A stretch of 64,000 nt of DNA, taken from the NCBI GenBank assembly GCA_029204225.1, contig MU831927.1:1-64000 (forward strand). The letters are read 5' to 3'. This stretch comes from Diphasiastrum complanatum (taxonomy: Eukaryota; Streptophyta; Lycopodiopsida; Lycopodiales; Lycopodiaceae). A program made the translations under genes and the position numbers. Within the stretch, counting starts at the first letter, position 1. Every line of letters begins with the position of its first letter. Under the pieces are notes generated by a model that made no database searches, had not been told where the DNA came from, and worked only from the letters and a program-made list of their open reading frames with translations. Below are positions 55,312-64,000 of the stretch, in pieces.

Positions 55312-57910
55312 TGGCTGCTTGTCCCATTTGGGATGAGGTGGAGGTGATGCCTGACAAAAAGTATCGTTGCCCTTTTTGTCGAAAGCAGTTCACAGGGAAC
55401 GCCTCTCGGGTTCGAGCACATCTGGGGGGGTTGCGAGTCCGACCCACGGGGGGACGCTATGGGATCGGCGTTTGTATGGTCATCCCCGCTGCAGAGAGGA
55501 CTCGCATTATCGAGACATATTCTAAGCCAGCTGCTGAGCCCGGCAAGCCGTCCACAGATGCCGCGGACTCTATTTCCACTGGTGCACCCACTGCCACCGC
55601 CCCTGCCATTGGTACACCCAGCGCCACCGCCCCCATCGTCGCATCTGCACCCGCCGCCGCCGCCGCATCTGCACCCGCCTCCGCCACAGCCACTCGTACC
55701 CCCTCCGCCAGTACTCCCCATGGATCCACAACTTCCACTGCTGCCTGCACCTACGCCTCTGCCATCACCGTCAGATCTGCACGGCCCGTCCACATCCTCC
55801 GCTTCCGCACCTGCACCTATGCCACCGCCTCTAGATCCGCATCGTCCATCCACATCCTCCCAGCCATCCACATCCCGAGGCACCAGACAGATGTCAATGC
55901 CGGGATCTTTCAGAGAGGGGCAGCACAGAGAGTCCACCAGGACCATAGCACAGATGTTCTATGACCTGAACCTCCCCTTTATCATGGCATCATCCCGCAT
56001 CTTTCGAGAGGCTATCTCGAAAGTTGCAGTCTGCGGGCCCGGCTACACACCACCCACAGCCGACGCACTACGTGGCCCTTTGCTCTAGGACCGGGTTGCA
56101 TCAGTCAGAGAGAGACTGGCCGCACTGCATGAGGCTTGGGATAGATACGGCTGTTCCATCATGGCTGATGGGTGGACTGATCGTCGCAGACGTCCACTCA
56201 TCAACGTGATTGTTTCTAGTTGTTACGGTTCCATGTTCTTGCACAGCATCGACGCCTCCAAGGCAGGGAGAGTGCATTCGGCCGAGTACACTTACGGCAT
56301 CATTCGCGCAGCGATAGAGGAGGTCGGGCCATAGCGCGTTGTCCAGGTATAATCTTCTTTTATTAGTTGCTTGGCCATTTACTGCTTAATGTTGGTACAA
56401 TAGTTTTGCGTTTCGTTTTATTGCAATGTGTTTCCAAGCTGTGAACTGTTCATGTGAACGTATCGCGAAAGGTTGTGACGGACAATGTGTCCAACCCGCT
56501 TCGCCTACCAGTTCATCATGCTTGAGCGGCTACACAAGCTCAAGGGTGAATTGCGGCACATGGCCACTTCTGCAGAGTTCGCCGCCATGGACCTGTCCAC
56601 GACCCCAGAGGGCTTGGCCTTCCACGACATCTTATTCATGGAGCCTTTCTGGGTGGATATGCAGCAGCTGATGGACGTCATGTGCCCCATCTACTCTGTT
56701 CTGAGGCTCGTTAATCGCGAGGGGTGCACGATGGATCTCATTTACGAGTTCATGGACCGCATAGGCGAGTCTCTCCAGCGTTCTGAGCTGGACCCTGCCA
56801 GGTATAACTTTTTTCCGTCTCACCATCCTTACTTCCATTTCGCACTCTGTTTCGTCTTGCTGCCGCAACACGATGGTATGTAACTGTTGCCTCCACGTGG
56901 TTTGGTCCACAGGTTGGAGCCTATCAAGCGCTTGTGGCAGCGGCGATGGGATAAGTTTCACCGGCCCATTCACAGTGTGGCCCACATACTGCATCCGCTG
57001 TTTCAGAGCGAGAGGCAGTACGACGATGCAAAGTTGCGTGCGGACTGGTTCGCATACATCCGCCTCCTCAGCAACGACACTGGTATCCGTAGCAGGCTCG
57101 AGGTGCAGAGGCTCAGTTACAGGTAAACTCTTGATCTATCGTACGCTGATGTCGTTCGTTCAATTTCCCTGCGCGGGCTCAAGTGTACTCAAGCATATCG
57201 TTGCTCAACTGCAGGCACTCTCTGGGGCTGTTTGGCGAGGACCTTGCACGTGTTCGAGAGAACAGGCTCTTGCCCGTATCATGGTGGGAGAGCTACGGCG
57301 CTGGGAAGCCAGACCTGAGGACGCTCGCGCTCCGAGTCTTTTCACATGTATGTTGTCTGATCTCATTCATCCAACCAGTTTTCGCATTTTCTCTACAAGG
57401 TCAATACTCACTCGAGTTGTTGCCAATTAATGCAGGATTGTTCTGCTTGCGTGTGCGAGCGGAACTGGTCAGCGTTCAGCCTTGTTCACACGAACAGGCG
57501 GAACCGTCTGACGACGGAGCAGTGCAATGACCTAGTGTACTGCAACACCAACACCAGGGTGGTTCGACGCATCACAGAGAGCATGAGGGTAGGAGGCGCA
57601 CGCGCCCTACTGCTGCAGGTATATTTCGTTGCTCTGTCGTTTTGCTTTCGTATTGGTTTAAGACATTCAGTTTAATGCCCTCACGGTTGCTTCGGCTATT
57701 CTCACGAATGATTGACTTGTGCAGGTCAATCCCGATGAGTGCCTGGTTGCAGCGGCCGATCATGAGCCAGAGCCAGAGGTTGATCCAGACGATGCCGCTC
57801 GACGTGCTCTGCAGGGTGATCCCGAGGATGATGCCGATGCCGATGAGACCACCCCCCTCCCTGCTGACGTTCCATTGCCCTCCTCTGATGATGAGCCCAC
57901 ATATGATTGA
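55311..57910 (+). pseudogene. hAT transposase, six exons, broken
   Basis: Exon a (55,311-56,346) starts with a BED zinc finger ('YRCPFCRKQFTGNASRVRAH', C-x2-C...H) in frame 3, followed by a long Pro/Ala-rich linker. The DUF659 domain is in another frame ('FYDLNLPFIMASSRIFREAI', 'YGCSIMADGWTDRRRR') and has stops at 56,086 and 56,332. Exon b (56,472-56,801) has 'VVTDN' and, one base out of frame, 'RFAYQFIMLERL'; the usual C...H block between is missing. Exon c is 56,913-57,122. Exons d (57,215-57,347), e (57,436-57,618) and f (57,725-57,910) carry the dimerisation domain ('WWESYG', 'CERNWSAFSLVHTNRRNRL'). Introns are GT-AG with matching phases. A once-spliced gene, now inactive. Confidence 0.82.
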
Positions 57911-58134
57911 GACGAGACGGTCAACCTTGCAGGAGGGGATGGTCCACGTGCCCCACCCAGTACTCCCGCATCACGCCCCCTTTCCGATGATGGCTGGTCA
58001 GAGTTTGCGAGGGAGACAAAGGCTGCTGCCCAGAGACAGATAGCGCAGAGACGACTCAGAGCTAATTTATCGTGGTTGCTTACAAATGGTTAGCTCTGTG
58101 AAATTTGAATGGTTAGTCAGAAATGGTTTGCTCC

Positions 58135-58530
<396 letters not shown>

Positions 58531-58709
58531 AAGAGAGTACAAAATGTGAGAAGCATTGTCCGCATAAGGACTTATTTACCAATGAAAAGACAGTAAAACT
58601 AAAACTAAAATATCGATCTCTCTGTCTCTAAGAGAAAAAGTATCCAAGCTTGACCACCAGCTGGTGAGGGTACAAAGCAAGAGCTTAACCACCTGCTCCG
58701 CGGAGGAAA

Positions 58710-61700
58710 CTAGCTACGAGCAAGCTGAAAGTAATGAGTGATGGTAGTAGTGGGTCGTGATGTAGGCTGGTGGGAGGCGTATGAAGATCTAGTAGCACTG
58801 GATCGAGCCGAAACTCTCTGTGTCTTCGATCTTCGGACGGGGACGTCAAAATCCGCAACCGAAATATCCACTCTGTCTCGCTTCTGGAAGAACTGAGTAA
58901 TGTGAGCCTGACTGGAATCCATATCTGAGAGCGTAGGTAGAAGTGAAGCTCGTAAAATATACATCTCTCTCAAAAGGAGACCCACACATCTAGCATCTGA
59001 ATACTCGAGGAAGGAGCTCAACGTGAGGGGAATATCTCGGTATAAACAATGGTATCGTCCTCTAATCTCATAGTATACTGGGCAGCGAAAGATGAAATGA
59101 AACTCATCTTCCACCTCCTGAAGAGAACAAAGCTGACATATCCGCTGCAATCTGGGAGTGTCTGTGTATCTACCTGTCTCGATAGCAAGCTGATGAGAAG
59201 AGACTCGAAGCTGTCCTATACGATATCTCAGACCAAAAGATAGCGTCTGTGTAAGATAAACTGGAAGAATAGGCAAGCCCGAAACGTCCAGCCGTAAAAG
59301 ATGTGTGCCATAATAATGTAGCTTGACCCTATCTGGATCAGGATGTGACCATATAGTGCGTATGTAGCTCCGGTAAATCTGCTGTCTGATATAAGCATGG
59401 GTTCCATTCGGAAGATCAAGTGCGGATAAACCCCAAGTCTGAAGAAGGGCTGAGACACTGCGATACCAAGAGTGCTTGGCTCCCTGATTTGCAAGGGTAC
59501 AAGATGAAGTGAGAGCAGCAACAATGTATCTGGAGGTATCTAGATCTGATACCCTGTGAAGAAAGGTGATGATCTGAAACATAGCACCAACAACTAATGG
59601 AGGAGAAGCAAACTCGGCTAGTATGATATCATGTGGTACTGAGGGCTTAGCCCGAATTATCCTATTGAGCATGAGAATCTGGATACGAGTAAGATCTCTC
59701 CATGTATCGCGTGATAAATCAGGGCACCAAGTCTCAGCCGAATATAGCACAACTGGGGAGACAGTAGCAGAAAATAGTAGGCATCTGGTAGCAGGATCCT
59801 GCACATAATAAGTAGAGCAAAATCTCTCCATATGCACAAGAGCGGTATGCCCCTTGCGGAGCCTGGCGGTGGCTGCTGGTCGAAAAGTGAGTAGCGGACC
59901 AGAGAAAAGAACTCCCAAATAGGTGTAGGAGGTCACGATCTCAATCGGTAGCCCGTCATAATAGAAAATCACATCTCTCATATGCTGTCTGTTGGTGTTA
60001 AACACCATAATCTTAGTCTTCTTAAGGTTAACCGTCAATCCCCAACGCTGGCAAAAGTGATGTAAAGCAGAAAGGTGACTTTGTAAACCAGCTGCAGAGG
60101 ATGAGAGGAGAACCACATCATCAGCGTACAAGAGAATGGGGATAATAATGTCTGCTAGGGGACAGCCCTCTCCACCTTCCTCGCGAATAATCCGCTCGAG
60201 GTCATCTATATATAGTGCAAAAAGAGTGGGTGATAAGGGGCAACCCTGCTTCACCCCAATGGTAGAATGTATCTGTGAGGACCAGCCACTACCATCTCTG
60301 AAACGTGCCAAGACTCGCTCATATAAAGTAATGATCGCAGCAATAGTATCCTCTGAAAAGCCAAGTGAAGACAGTCTCTGGAAAAGAAGATGTCGTGGAA
60401 CAGAGTCAAAAGCTTTGCGAAAATCCACAAAGCAACAGTAAATTCTCTGTTTCCGATGTCGAGCCTCCTCAATAATGCATCTCAAAATGAAGATCTGGTC
60501 TGAAGTAGAATATCCCGGTCTGAAACCAGCTTGACCCATAGCGTGTAAACCCTCAGTTTCAGCAAAAGATCCAGTGACTGTCTGTAGTATAGAGCCATAT
60601 ATCTTAGCTAGAGTGTGACCAATCATAATGGTGCGGTAGTTTCCTACATTCATGGGATCACCTGCCTTGAGGATGGGGTGAAGGATATTAGTACACCAAG
60701 CCGTAGGAAAACCAGAAGTAACAGCTGTGTTAAACACATGAGCAATGTAAGGGGAGATGAGATGTGCTACGGGCTTTAGGAAGTCTACACTTAAGGAGTC
60801 ATAGTCAGTGGCTTTATTTAGTTTGGCATGTTTAATGGCATTTTCAACCATGTCAGGGGTGAAAAGTGAGCAGTGGTCAGGTCTCGGTGAGAGTGAGGTA
60901 GGAGGAGAGTCCGTGGTATATAACTCCGTGGCATACTCGATCCAGGATTCGATGGCTATGGGGGCCAATGTTGAAGAGTGTCTGGTGAAATGTTTCCAGA
61001 AAAAAGAGGAGGAGGGTGAATCTAAAGAGTTGATCATTTTTTGGCAGAGTGATTGTAGGTACTTGATCTTCTTTGTTCTGGTGGTTCTATGATATTCTTT
61101 CTGGCATTGTTTGAGTGTGGCAGGGGAGTGTGACCTGGCATATGTCACATGATTGTGAAGAGAGCGGCATTCTGCATCATACCATCTGTTGTGAACACTT
61201 CTGTGAGATGATGTCGTTTTGGTGGGGAAGGATGAGGAAGCAGCAGCTAAGAGGGATGTAGAGAGAAAAGTGGCTTGCTGGTCAATTGGTGCCATGAACG
61301 GGAAGTTAGCGAGTAGTTGGGATAAGATTGTGGTGTAATTAGTGAATCCAGATTGGGTGAAAGGAATACGTTTATGAGTGGGAAGAGAGCAAGAAATTTG
61401 CAAAGAAGAGGTTATGTGACCAAGTGAGATGTGTAAGAGCGAGTGATCGGAAATGGTAGGGGGTGTGATGGAGAAATCAGAAATGTGAGAGATCAAAGCA
61501 GGTGATCCAATGAAGTAGTCGACCACACTATGTCCTCCACCATGAGGATAGCATGTATATGCTGATGAGGAAGGCCACTGTGTGAGGCCATTCAAAATGG
61601 CAAGAGCGTGTGTCTCTGCTAGAGTGATCAACTGCTCCCCGAAAGATGTAGCTGGAATGTCTGCATCCTGTGATACCCGGTCTAGCCCCATATCCAAAGG

Positions 61701-62213
61701 GTAAAGCCTGAGAAGATCCGTAGCTGCATGAAATTCGGTTTGTCTAGAGCTTGTGCGGGCGTTGAAATCACCTGCTAGTAAAATGGAACCCTGCTGAGAA
61801 AAGATAGCAATATCATCTGAGAGAGCCTGAAAAGGGTCCCCGCCAAACTCAGCAAACACTGAGGTCTGTGGAGCAAAATAGCATACAGCTATATAGATGT
61901 CCTGAGGTAATCCCAATAGTGAGCCAATAATGTGTAACCAAATATAGCGAGCGTATGGATCTTGTTTAACCATCTGAACTGTGGTGTCTCTGTATAAACA
62001 AGCTACTCCTCCAGATCCTCGACAAGTTTTTCCCCTAACAAATGGACGAAAAGCAGAATGCCAAGAGTACTCCTGTATATTTGGAAGAGGATGATATAAG
62101 GACTCATGAGTTTCAGCCAACAACAAAATGTCGCATTTTCTAATAAAATCAGCAAAGTCTCCGGCTGATGACGAAGATAAAAAACCATTACAATTCCAGA
62201 AGCCAAGTCTCAA
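58710..62213 (-). CDS. LINE A ORF2: endonuclease and reverse transcriptase (1,167 aa)
   Basis: Makes the cut and copies the element RNA at the target. Residues 1-260 are an APE-type endonuclease: 'RLGFWNCNG' at the start, 'LLAETH' (31-36), 'GDFNART' (148-154), 'SDH' (255-257), all catalytic positions present. Reverse transcriptase spans about 500-770: 'NYRTIMIGHTLAKI' (525-538), 'QAGFRPGYSTSDQI' (561-574), 'FVDFRKAFDSVPR' (595-607), 'GVKQGCPLSP' (653-662), catalytic 'YADD' (696-699). The C-terminal finger 'CQLCSLQEVEDEFHFIFRC' lies near 1,045-1,065. Length and order fit LINEs of the L1-like type. The start at 62,213 is the first ATG before the endonuclease motif. No defects seen. Confidence 0.95.
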   Translation of the reverse strand: MRLGFWNCNGFLSSSSAGDFADFIRKCDILLLAETHESLYHPLPNIQEYSWHSAFRPFVRGKTCRGSGGVACLYRDTTVQMVKQDPYARYIWLHIIGSLLGLPQDIYIAVCYFAPQTSVFAEFGGDPFQALSDDIAIFSQQGSILLAGDFNARTSSRQTEFHAATDLLRLYPLDMGLDRVSQDADIPATSFGEQLITLAETHALAILNGLTQWPSSSAYTCYPHGGGHSVVDYFIGSPALISHISDFSITPPTISDHSLLHISLGHITSSLQISCSLPTHKRIPFTQSGFTNYTTILSQLLANFPFMAPIDQQATFLSTSLLAAASSSFPTKTTSSHRSVHNRWYDAECRSLHNHVTYARSHSPATLKQCQKEYHRTTRTKKIKYLQSLCQKMINSLDSPSSSFFWKHFTRHSSTLAPIAIESWIEYATELYTTDSPPTSLSPRPDHCSLFTPDMVENAIKHAKLNKATDYDSLSVDFLKPVAHLISPYIAHVFNTAVTSGFPTAWCTNILHPILKAGDPMNVGNYRTIMIGHTLAKIYGSILQTVTGSFAETEGLHAMGQAGFRPGYSTSDQIFILRCIIEEARHRKQRIYCCFVDFRKAFDSVPRHLLFQRLSSLGFSEDTIAAIITLYERVLARFRDGSGWSSQIHSTIGVKQGCPLSPTLFALYIDDLERIIREEGGEGCPLADIIIPILLYADDVVLLSSSAAGLQSHLSALHHFCQRWGLTVNLKKTKIMVFNTNRQHMRDVIFYYDGLPIEIVTSYTYLGVLFSGPLLTFRPAATARLRKGHTALVHMERFCSTYYVQDPATRCLLFSATVSPVVLYSAETWCPDLSRDTWRDLTRIQILMLNRIIRAKPSVPHDIILAEFASPPLVVGAMFQIITFLHRVSDLDTSRYIVAALTSSCTLANQGAKHSWYRSVSALLQTWGLSALDLPNGTHAYIRQQIYRSYIRTIWSHPDPDRVKLHYYGTHLLRLDVSGLPILPVYLTQTLSFGLRYRIGQLRVSSHQLAIETGRYTDTPRLQRICQLCSLQEVEDEFHFIFRCPVYYEIRGRYHCLYRDIPLTLSSFLEYSDARCVGLLLREMYILRASLLPTLSDMDSSQAHITQFFQKRDRVDISVADFDVPVRRSKTQRVSARSSATRSSYASHQPTSRPTTTITHYFQLARS

Positions 62214-62261
62214 ATTGGTAGGGGATCTCGGGTAGCTTCTATATCCGGGGGCCCCTAGTTC

Positions 62262-63170
62262 CTATTGTGGAAGGTCGAAAAATCTCGGTTTCCCGTCAAT
62301 AAAAACAACCCTTTGCCCTTTCTCTTTCGCTTCAAGGATAATCTTTTTTCTTGCCAACCATTGAGTATTTGTTAAGTCATCATCCATATAAATGAAAGTA
62401 CCTTTAAGCTTTGCCCTAAGCCGAAGGGCAGCATTGCGTTGTGAAAGCGAGCGGAACTTGATAAACAAAACATTGTCATCAAATTTACTGCGCCAAGCAG
62501 TATCAAAACCGTCAGCCACATGAGATAACTTGGAAATGAGCAAATCCGTAGCTTCTTCCAACGGTTTTCCACCATTGGCAATGCCTCTTACTCTAATGTT
62601 AAAAGCTTTTTTGGCCCTTCTGGCTTGTTCACCCAAAACTGTCTCCAAATCGTTTTCCTTCGGAAAAGATGAAATCTGAGAGTGATTACCTTGCTTAAGG
62701 ATCGATGTCGTTTCTTCAACCTGTTTTGCGAGTGATGAGAGTTTGCTGCCCATATCATCCGGTTTGAAGAGTGCTGCCCACGTTTTCGTCTCCTCGACTT
62801 GTTTCTCCAAGCTATTGATCTTGTTGGAAGTCTCCTCCAAGGCACTTTTTTCTGCAATTCGTTGCTTAAGATATATATTTTCTTGCTCAAGCTGCTCCAC
62901 ACGTTCCGTGACACCAAAAAGATCCTTAGCTAACTTGCTATTTTCAGCTTCAAAGAGGTGTAGTTGTTTCTTAAGTCCAAGAATTTCTTGCCGGATAAAA
63001 CTAAGATCATAAGCAAAAAGACTTTCGGTAGGTTTGGAAGGAGTGTAGTCAATGGCAGCCATGTTGATAGTTTCTGTCACCGAAGACGGCTCCTCCATCA
63101 CTACCGGTGATGGGGGGGTGTCCAACAGGGAGGGGGGTGTAAGAACACCCTCCTTTTTCTTAGGTGCCAT
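62262..63170 (-). CDS. LINE A ORF1: RNA-binding protein (302 aa)
   Basis: ORF1 proteins coat LINE RNA and help first-strand synthesis. The N-terminal 60 residues are Pro/Ser/Thr-rich. A coiled coil covers about residues 55-165 ('LKKQLHLFEAENSKLAKDLF', 'VEQLEQENIYLKQRIAEKSA', 'INSLEKQVEETKTWAAL'). The C-terminal part resembles an RRM/ORF1p core: 'AFNIRVRGIANGGKPLEEA', 'VLFIKFRSLSQRNAALRLRA', 'FIYMDDDLTNTQWLARKKII'. I see no CCHC knuckle. It is 48 bp upstream of ORF2. Truncated relatives of this ORF1 occur in LINE C and D. The start ATG lies 50 bp from the element's 5' end. Confidence 0.88.
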   Translation of the reverse strand: MAPKKKEGVLTPPSLLDTPPSPVVMEEPSSVTETINMAAIDYTPSKPTESLFAYDLSFIRQEILGLKKQLHLFEAENSKLAKDLFGVTERVEQLEQENIYLKQRIAEKSALEETSNKINSLEKQVEETKTWAALFKPDDMGSKLSSLAKQVEETTSILKQGNHSQISSFPKENDLETVLGEQARRAKKAFNIRVRGIANGGKPLEEATDLLISKLSHVADGFDTAWRSKFDDNVLFIKFRSLSQRNAALRLRAKLKGTFIYMDDDLTNTQWLARKKIILEAKEKGQRVVFIDGKPRFFDLPQ

Positions 63171-63220
63171 AGGAGGCGGTAAGCAGATGGAGGACCAGCG
63201 CAGGTCAGGTGCGAAGGTGC

Positions 63221-63241
63221 AGAGAGAGAGAGAGAGAGAGA
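63221..63241. repeat. (GA)n junction between LINE B' and LINE A
   Basis: A 21-bp run: tail of the LINE to its right and 5' boundary of LINE A, both on the minus strand. Confidence 0.95.
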
Positions 63242-64000
63242 AAGCTTTATTAATGTCTTTTCCATGCCAAAAGGCATATAAGACTAGTAAATGTACATGT
63301 CAAGTATGTGGTAACAATGGGAGCGTATGAAACGTCTCCAAAACGGTAACATAAATAACAAATCTAAAGCTATGAACTGAAATAGATGTGATGATATATG
63401 AAACATGTGGGAGCATGTATACTGCTAAAAGTCATGAGTGGGGTATGACACTATCATCCAATCCTGTCCTGCTGATGCTGTAAAAGGATGTAATACGGGC
63501 CGCATGGAGGGCCACTGGTGGTCGCTGACGTCGTCTAGGAGGGTGAAGAGGTCTCCTCGTCGTAAGTCGAGTAGCTCGTGCTGCAACATGGGTATGTGTG
63601 GGGCACTGTCTCTGATCTCTATGGGCAGGTAAGTCATCATCGCCATCATCATCATCATCAAATACTAGGTCTTGTCCTCTCCTCCTGGAGAAGAAAGAAG
63701 TGATCTGAGGCTGAGAAATATGACTCTGCTAGGTTGTCTGACGCAACCCCTGTCGTAGTATAAACATCTTCCGTATCATGAGTGCAGCGTATCTGGAGTC
63801 CTCATAGGCTAGGAGGGATCGTAGGGTGACGGGTGTGTCACGGAACAAACAATGGTATCTCCCTCTAATCTCGTAATATACTGGGCACCTAAAGATAAAG
63901 TGCTCCTTTGACTCCACCTCATCCAAGGAGCATAACTGACAAATCCGCTCCGCTCTTGGGATACCCTGGAATCTCCCAGTCTCAATAGCCAATTGATGTG
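63242..64000 (-). mobile_element. LINE B': 3' end of a second LINE subfamily (runs off the window)
   Basis: Minus strand. The ORF2 C-terminus (63,992-63,729) reads 'LAIETGRF'-like start, 'RICQLCSLDEVESKEHFIFR' and 'CPVYYEIRGRYHCLFRDTPV', clearly related to LINE A but diverged. The 3' UTR (63,728-63,242) contains an ATG/CAT-rich stretch (63,640-63,660) and ends with the type-B hairpin (63,255-63,284) and TTAATAAAGC before the TC repeat. The C-terminal finger is intact; the 5' part lies outside the window. Confidence 0.85.

Larger units (their letters stand above)
54683..57910 (+). mobile_element. hAT-family DNA transposon relic
   Basis: GC-rich island containing a multi-exon hAT transposase gene. 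Its left side (54,690-54,815) has repeated palindromes GGACGCGTCC and CTGGACGCGTCCAG, as expected for subterminal binding sites of a transposase. No terminal inverted repeats or 8-bp target duplication could be placed; the right side is limited by the GA repeat and LINE at 58,137. Confidence 0.6.

Overview
This window is nuclear DNA of a land plant with a large, repeat-rich genome. The evidence is a plant-type phosphatidylinositol 4-kinase beta gene with GT-AG introns, plus Ty1/copia, chromodomain Ty3/gypsy, LINE and hAT elements. Introns of 20 kb and more, filled with old repeats, fit a gymnosperm, fern or other large-genome lineage. I cannot name the species from sequence alone.

Layout. (1) 1-22.3 kb is decayed repeat sequence: a gag-like relic, two rearranged copia pol copies (one with an inverted piece of reverse transcriptase), a second copia fragment at 9.8-11.1 kb, weaker copia relics at 14.1 and 19.1 kb, putative LTRs, and one copy of a small inverted-repeat element. 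(2) 22.3-23.9 kb is a promoter-like region with three G-boxes and the leader of a PI4K-beta gene. (3) 23,876-52,522 holds five exons of that gene (528+64+279 codons). The catalytic kinase exons are not seen and should lie beyond the right edge. Intron 1 is 20.3 kb and contains a four-element retrotransposon nest: copia C (minus), split by copia B (plus), which contains defective copia A and has gypsy D (minus) in its 3' LTR. Two of the insertions are proved by 5-bp target-site duplications. (4) Intron 4 holds three LINE pieces, head to tail in antisense, separated by GA/TC microsatellite. (5) 52.5-64 kb, still downstream of the last visible exon, holds a second copy of the small inverted-repeat element, a decayed six-exon hAT transposase gene, and an apparently intact 4.76-kb LINE abutting another LINE 3' end.

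The most interesting signal is the LINE family. Four of five 3' ends (the fifth, at 48.5 kb, has a degenerate tail) run into TC repeats, several 5' ends start exactly at a TC repeat, and elements follow one another like beads. Their 3' ends share a two-part hairpin whose inner stem changes by compensatory substitutions. This suggests either insertion targeted to (TC)n or chained reverse transcription on (TC)n, with a structured 3' end recognised by the LINE enzyme. All coding calls are read by eye from translations; no database or alignment was run.
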